Shown here piece by piece: positions 15,210 to 18,413 of a stretch of 18,413 bases of DNA. The notes under the pieces were generated by a model. That model saw only the letters and a list, made by a program, of their open reading frames with translations. It did not search any database and was not told the DNA's origin. The stretch spans positions 1-18,413 of the forward strand of contig JBLHLC010000059.1 in the NCBI GenBank assembly GCA_047619685.1, read 5' to 3'. Source of the stretch: JABDJZ01 sp047619685 (GTDB taxonomy: Bacteria; Bacteroidota; Rhodothermia; Rhodothermales; UBA10348). How positions within the stretch are numbered: the stretch's first letter is position 1; each line of letters opens with the position of its first letter. The translations under genes and the position numbers were made by a program.

Positions 15210-16610
15210 ATGGGCTTTCTCGACGACGATTTCCTCCTGAGTACTGGCGCCGCCCGGCGGCTTTACACGTCGCTGGCAGAGGGTGCGCCCATCGTGGACT
15301 TCCACAACCACCTCTCGGCGCGCGCCATCGCCGAGGACCAGCCGTTTGAGTCGCTTTCCGCGCTTTGGCTGGACGGCGACCACTACAAGTGGCGCGCCAT
15401 GCGCGGTGCTGGCATCCCGGAGGAGTTGATCTCGGGTCAGGCTGACGACCGTGAACGGTTCAGGGCGTGGGCCCGGACAGTGCCGAGTACGGCGTTGAAT
15501 CCCCTCTACCACTGGACTCACCTTGAACTGCGGCGTGCTTTCGGAATCGACGCCCTTCTGGGACCGGACACGGCCGATGCCATCTACGACCAGGCAGCTG
15601 AGCAGCTTTCGTCTCCAGAATTCTCGCCACGAGGCCTGCTCCGCCGGTTTGGCGTGACCGTGGCCTGCACCACCGATGACCCGGCGGACTCCCTGGAGTA
15701 CCACGAGGCCATCGCACGGAAGACCCAGGATTTTCGCGTCCTCCCCACGTTTCGCCCGGACCGCGCCGGGGATGTTTCGCAGCCTCGCCAGTTCGACAGT
15801 TACCTGATCCGCCTGTCCGAGGCTGCCGGCCTGCCCATCCGATCGCCCCAGGGGTTCCTGGACGCACTTGAGGCCAGGCACACCGCGTTCCACGAGGCTG
15901 GCTGCCGGGCTTCGGACCATGGATTCGACGGACTGTGGGATGCGCAATACGAGGCCGCGGACATTGAGACCATCTGGCAGCGTGTCAGGGCTGGCAGGAA
16001 GCCTTCGCAGGAAGAATGCCGCGTGTTCCAGACCTGGGTCGCACACGAAACGGCGCGGCTCAACGTGGACCGGGGATGGGTCTCCCAGTACCATCTCGGC
16101 CCGCTTCGCAACGTTAATTCGGGACTTTTTGAGCTTCTGGGGCCGGACTCCGGAGGAGACACGGTCGGCGATCCCCTGTCGGCCCGGGACATGGCGGGAT
16201 ACCTGGATTCGCTCGATCGCGCGGGACACTTGGCGCGAACTCTTCTTTACAACATTCGGGGCTCGGACTCGGAGATGGTGGCCTCCATCGCAGGTGCTTT
16301 CAACGACGGCTCGTCTCCAGGCAAGGTGCAGCCGGGCGCAGCATGGTGGTTTGCGGATACCGAAGGCGGAATCAGACGGCAGCTTCGGGCCATCTCCGAT
16401 GTCGGCCTGCTTCGGCATTCCGTCGGGATGGTAACCGACTCCAGGAGCTTCCTGTCTCTGGTGCGGCACGAATACTTCCGACGCATTCTATGCGATGAGA
16501 TCGGGATCGACATCCAGAAGGGGCTCCTGCCCGACGACGAGGGACTCCTGCGTGACCTGATCAACGGTATCACGCACGCCAATGCCCTGGCCTTTTTCGG
16601 ATTCGCATGA
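15210..16610 (+). CDS. uxaC: Glucuronate (uronate) isomerase
   Basis: The 466-aa product matches the usual UxaC length (about 470). UxaC interconverts D-glucuronate and D-fructuronate (also galacturonate and tagaturonate), the first cytoplasmic step of hexuronate use, and belongs to the amidohydrolase fold. Strong matches along its length: FLLSTGAARRLY, VDFHNHL with metal-site H32 and H34, the LWLDGDHYKWRAMR segment, NPLYHWTHLELRRAFGI, CTTDDPADSLEYH, and late GMVTDSRSFLSLVRHEYFRRIL. The ATG at 15210 aligns with the family N-terminus (MGFLDDDFLL); the in-frame ATG at 15162 would overlap uxuB and add 16 atypical residues. The stop overlaps the dctP start (ATGA), so isomerase and transporter are coupled. 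With uxuB and uxuA it makes a complete route from glucuronate to 2-keto-3-deoxygluconate. Confidence 0.96.
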   Translation: MGFLDDDFLLSTGAARRLYTSLAEGAPIVDFHNHLSARAIAEDQPFESLSALWLDGDHYKWRAMRGAGIPEELISGQADDRERFRAWARTVPSTALNPLYHWTHLELRRAFGIDALLGPDTADAIYDQAAEQLSSPEFSPRGLLRRFGVTVACTTDDPADSLEYHEAIARKTQDFRVLPTFRPDRAGDVSQPRQFDSYLIRLSEAAGLPIRSPQGFLDALEARHTAFHEAGCRASDHGFDGLWDAQYEAADIETIWQRVRAGRKPSQEECRVFQTWVAHETARLNVDRGWVSQYHLGPLRNVNSGLFELLGPDSGGDTVGDPLSARDMAGYLDSLDRAGHLARTLLYNIRGSDSEMVASIAGAFNDGSSPGKVQPGAAWWFADTEGGIRRQLRAISDVGLLRHSVGMVTDSRSFLSLVRHEYFRRILCDEIGIDIQKGLLPDDEGLLRDLINGITHANALAFFGFA

Positions 16611-17569
16611 GAGCTGCCCTCCTCTTTCTTCTGGCGATGACCGGATGCCAGGCGGCCACCGACGTGACGGTCATCAAGCTCGGCCACGGACTGGACGCAT
16701 CCCATCCGGTGCACAAGTCCATGGTGTTCATGGCCGACACCCTGGCCGCCATGTCATCGGGCTCGATGCGCATCGACATCTACCCCAGCCAGCAACTGGG
16801 AACGGAGCGCCAGACGTTGGAGCTTCTCCAGATTGGGAGCCTCGGCATCACCAAGGTGTCTGCCGCGGTGATGGAAGGGTTTGCGGCGGACTACCGCGTT
16901 GTCGGCCTGCCCTACATGTTTCGGGACGAGGCGCATCGTCACTCTGTGCTGGACGGGCCGATTGGCCAGGACGTGCTGCTCTCCAGCGAGTCCTCCTGGC
17001 TCCGTGGCCTCACGTTTTACGACGCCGGCAGCCGCTCCTTTTACACCAAGACCCGGCCCATACATGTCCCGTCTGACCTTGCCGGGCTGAAAGTGCGGAC
17101 CATGGAGAGTGCCACCCAGATACGCATGGTGAATGCGATGGGGGGTTCTGCCACGCCCATTTCCTGGGGCGAACTCTATACCGCCTTGCAGCAGGGCGTG
17201 GTGGATGCGGCCGAGAACAACCCTCCCTCCTTCTACCTGTCGGGTCACTACGAGGTCTGCAAGTACTACATCCTCGATGAGCATTCTGCGGTGCCGGACG
17301 TGCTGTTGATATCGACGCATGTGTGGCGCCGGCTGAACGAACAGCAGCAGGTGTGGCTCATGGGAGCCGTCGCCGCCTCGAGCCGCCTGCAGAAGGTGCT
17401 CTGGCGTGAGGCATCGGACGAAGCGCTGGCCGCTGTCGAGGCCGCCGGTGTGGAGATCATTCGCCCTGACAAGGCGCCGTTTGTGGAAGCGGTGACGCCG
17501 ATTATCGAGGAATACGCGGCCGACCCGTCCCTGTCCAGCCTGATCACCCGCATCCGGGAGGCCCTATGA
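16607..17569 (+). CDS. dctP: TRAP transporter substrate-binding lipoprotein (DctP), probably uronate-specific
   Basis: The 320-aa protein is a DctP-type periplasmic solute receptor: VIKLGHGLDASHPVHK at the N-terminus, FPSQQLG-like YPSQQLG, LPYMF, GLKVRTMES with the substrate carboxylate-binding R164, and ISWGELYTALQQGVVDAAENN. It captures an organic acid for Na+-driven uptake. The locus implies a hexuronate such as D-glucuronate. The N-terminus is a short signal with a lipobox (LAMTGC, acylated C14), so the receptor is probably membrane-tethered rather than freely diffusing; the signal is short even for a lipoprotein. It overlaps uxaC by four bases and dctQ by four bases. Confidence 0.93.
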   Translation: MRAALLFLLAMTGCQAATDVTVIKLGHGLDASHPVHKSMVFMADTLAAMSSGSMRIDIYPSQQLGTERQTLELLQIGSLGITKVSAAVMEGFAADYRVVGLPYMFRDEAHRHSVLDGPIGQDVLLSSESSWLRGLTFYDAGSRSFYTKTRPIHVPSDLAGLKVRTMESATQIRMVNAMGGSATPISWGELYTALQQGVVDAAENNPPSFYLSGHYEVCKYYILDEHSAVPDVLLISTHVWRRLNEQQQVWLMGAVAASSRLQKVLWREASDEALAAVEAAGVEIIRPDKAPFVEAVTPIIEEYAADPSLSSLITRIREAL

Positions 17570-18012
17570 AGCTCCTGGTAGACCGATGGCTGGGGCACTT
17601 CGTGACGACGCTGATGGGCGTGCTGGTCCTGGATGTGGTCTGGCAGGTGTTCAGCCGCTTCGTTCTGCAGGACCCCAGCACGTTCACCGAAGAGTTGGCG
17701 CGATACCTGCTGATCTGGCTCGGCCTTTTCGGGGCCGCCTACGCCGCGGGTCAGGGTAAACATCTCTCAGTGGATCTTCTGGGAACGGCCACGACCCGCG
17801 CGCGGGCGGCCCGAATTGCGGAACTGGTCTTCGGCCTTGTGCTGATTGTGGGCGGAGCCAGACTGGTTTTCATCCAGCTCTCGCTTGGACAGACCTCGGC
17901 CGCCCTCGCGATCCCGCTTGGCATCGTGTATCTGGCTGCTCCCGCGGCTGGTCTGCTGTTTGTGTTCTATGCGGCGGCCAGTTGGAGACGGGCCCGGTCG
18001 GAGCGCACCTGA
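17566..18012 (+). CDS. dctQ: TRAP transporter small permease subunit (DctQ)
   Basis: The 148-aa protein has four membrane segments, near residues 12-34, 45-62, 85-105 and 115-138, as in DctQ subunits. Typical features are VFSRFVLQDPSTFTEELARYLLIWL after the first helix region (seen as RFVL..PSTFTEELARY), GAAYAAGQGKHLSVDLL, and a Pro-rich fourth helix (IPLGIVYLAAPAAGL). It pairs with the large DctM permease in the inner membrane. The ATG overlaps the dctP stop (ATGA) and its own stop overlaps the dctM start (TGATG), so the three transporter genes are translationally coupled. Confidence 0.93.
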   Translation: MKLLVDRWLGHFVTTLMGVLVLDVVWQVFSRFVLQDPSTFTEELARYLLIWLGLFGAAYAAGQGKHLSVDLLGTATTRARAARIAELVFGLVLIVGGARLVFIQLSLGQTSAALAIPLGIVYLAAPAAGLLFVFYAAASWRRARSERT

Positions 18013-18413
18013 TGGGCTGGTTTGAGATCATCGTCCTCGCCTCGGTGTTCGTCTTCCTGCTTCTGGCGGGGGTCCCGATATCCTACGGAATCGCGCTGGC
18101 CACAGTGGCCACCATGCTGATTTCGATCCCGCTGATGCCGGCGCTCACCACGGAGGTTCAGCGCCTGGCCACGGGACTGGACAGCTTCGCTCTTTTGGCC
18201 ATCCCTTTCTTCATTCTGGCGGGACAGCTGATGAGCCGGGGTGGGATGGCGCGAAGGCTGATTGCCCTGGCGCGGAGCATTCTGGGCGGACTCCCGGGAG
18301 GACTGGCGCACGTCAACATCCTTGCTTCCATGCTTTTTGGGGCGGTTTCCGGCTCTGCCGTGGCCGCGGCCTCCGCCGTGGGTACCGTCATGACGCCGGA
18401 AATGGAGCTGGAA
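18012..18413 (+). CDS. dctM: TRAP transporter large permease subunit (DctM), partial (3' end beyond window)
   Basis: The frame opens with ATG at 18012, overlapping the dctQ stop by one base, and is still open after 134 codons at the right edge. The N-terminal third of a DctM ion-coupled permease is clear: a first membrane helix (residues 4-26, with LAGVPISYGIALA), AIPFFILAGQLMSRGGMARR (63-82) and FGAVSGSAVAAASAVGTVMT (109-128), the family's first re-entrant loop signature. Full-length DctM is about 430 aa, so roughly 300 residues lie outside the window. With DctP and DctQ it forms the sodium-driven importer feeding UxaC. Confidence 0.95.
   Translation, partial: MGWFEIIVLASVFVFLLLAGVPISYGIALATVATMLISIPLMPALTTEVQRLATGLDSFALLAIPFFILAGQLMSRGGMARRLIALARSILGGLPGGLAHVNILASMLFGAVSGSAVAAASAVGTVMTPEMELE

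Noticed and set aside
15204..16469. 421-aa minus-strand open frame opposite uxaC
   Set aside because: The plus-strand uxaC matches its family over its full length; the antisense product shows no domain and is explained by codon bias.

Overview
The window reads as accessory carbohydrate and surface metabolism from a GC-rich Bacteroidota-type bacterium, most likely a Rhodothermales-like or related marine/halophilic lineage. The lineage is an inference. It rests on a C-terminal type IX secretion (T9SS) sorting domain, a CotH/lamin-tail surface protein, few strong Shine-Dalgarno sequences, and one promoter candidate that fits the Bacteroidota -33/-7 pattern. There are no rRNA or tRNA genes, CRISPR arrays, insertion sequences or phage genes.

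Region 1 (1-7042, all minus strand) holds three genes: a very large exported beta-propeller/amidohydrolase fusion (7042-3716), an MscS-type mechanosensitive channel (3586-2768) and, 13 bp further on, a CotH-family surface protein that runs off the left edge (2754-<1). A Bacteroidota-style promoter candidate lies about 100 bp upstream of the amidohydrolase. The spacer 7043-7525 also holds a possible 53-aa basic protein and a perfect 8-bp inverted repeat that ends exactly at the next start codon.

Region 2 (7526-11540, plus strand) is a tight four-gene operon whose products all appear to be exported: a divergent ApbE-type flavin transferase, a DUF1080 (3-keto-disaccharide hydrolase family) lipoprotein, a Tat-exported Gfo/Idh/MocA oxidoreductase and a Tat-exported sugar isomerase/epimerase-type TIM barrel. 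The last three are coupled by ATGA and TAATG overlaps. The gene set fits extracytoplasmic oxidation of glycosides to 3-keto-glycosides followed by cleavage. The flavin transferase at its head is an unexplained and interesting addition.

Region 3 (11593-13321) contains a convergent minus-strand gene for a T9SS cargo protein with Asp-box repeats. Upstream of it is a 541-bp spacer. That spacer carries a dyad-symmetric array of four identical heptamers (12889-12939), which looks like an operator, and a GC-rich fold-back segment that could be a structured RNA on the plus strand.

Region 4 (13322-18413) is a D-glucuronate (hexuronate) catabolic and uptake locus in two divergent arms separated by only 38 bp. 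The minus arm is uxuB-type fructuronate reductase then uxuA mannonate dehydratase. The plus arm is uxaC uronate isomerase then TRAP transporter dctP-dctQ-dctM, the last cut by the right edge. Together these import a uronate and convert it to 2-keto-3-deoxygluconate; the KDG kinase and aldolase are not in the window. Regions 2 and 4 suggest a polysaccharide- or oligosaccharide-consuming organism.
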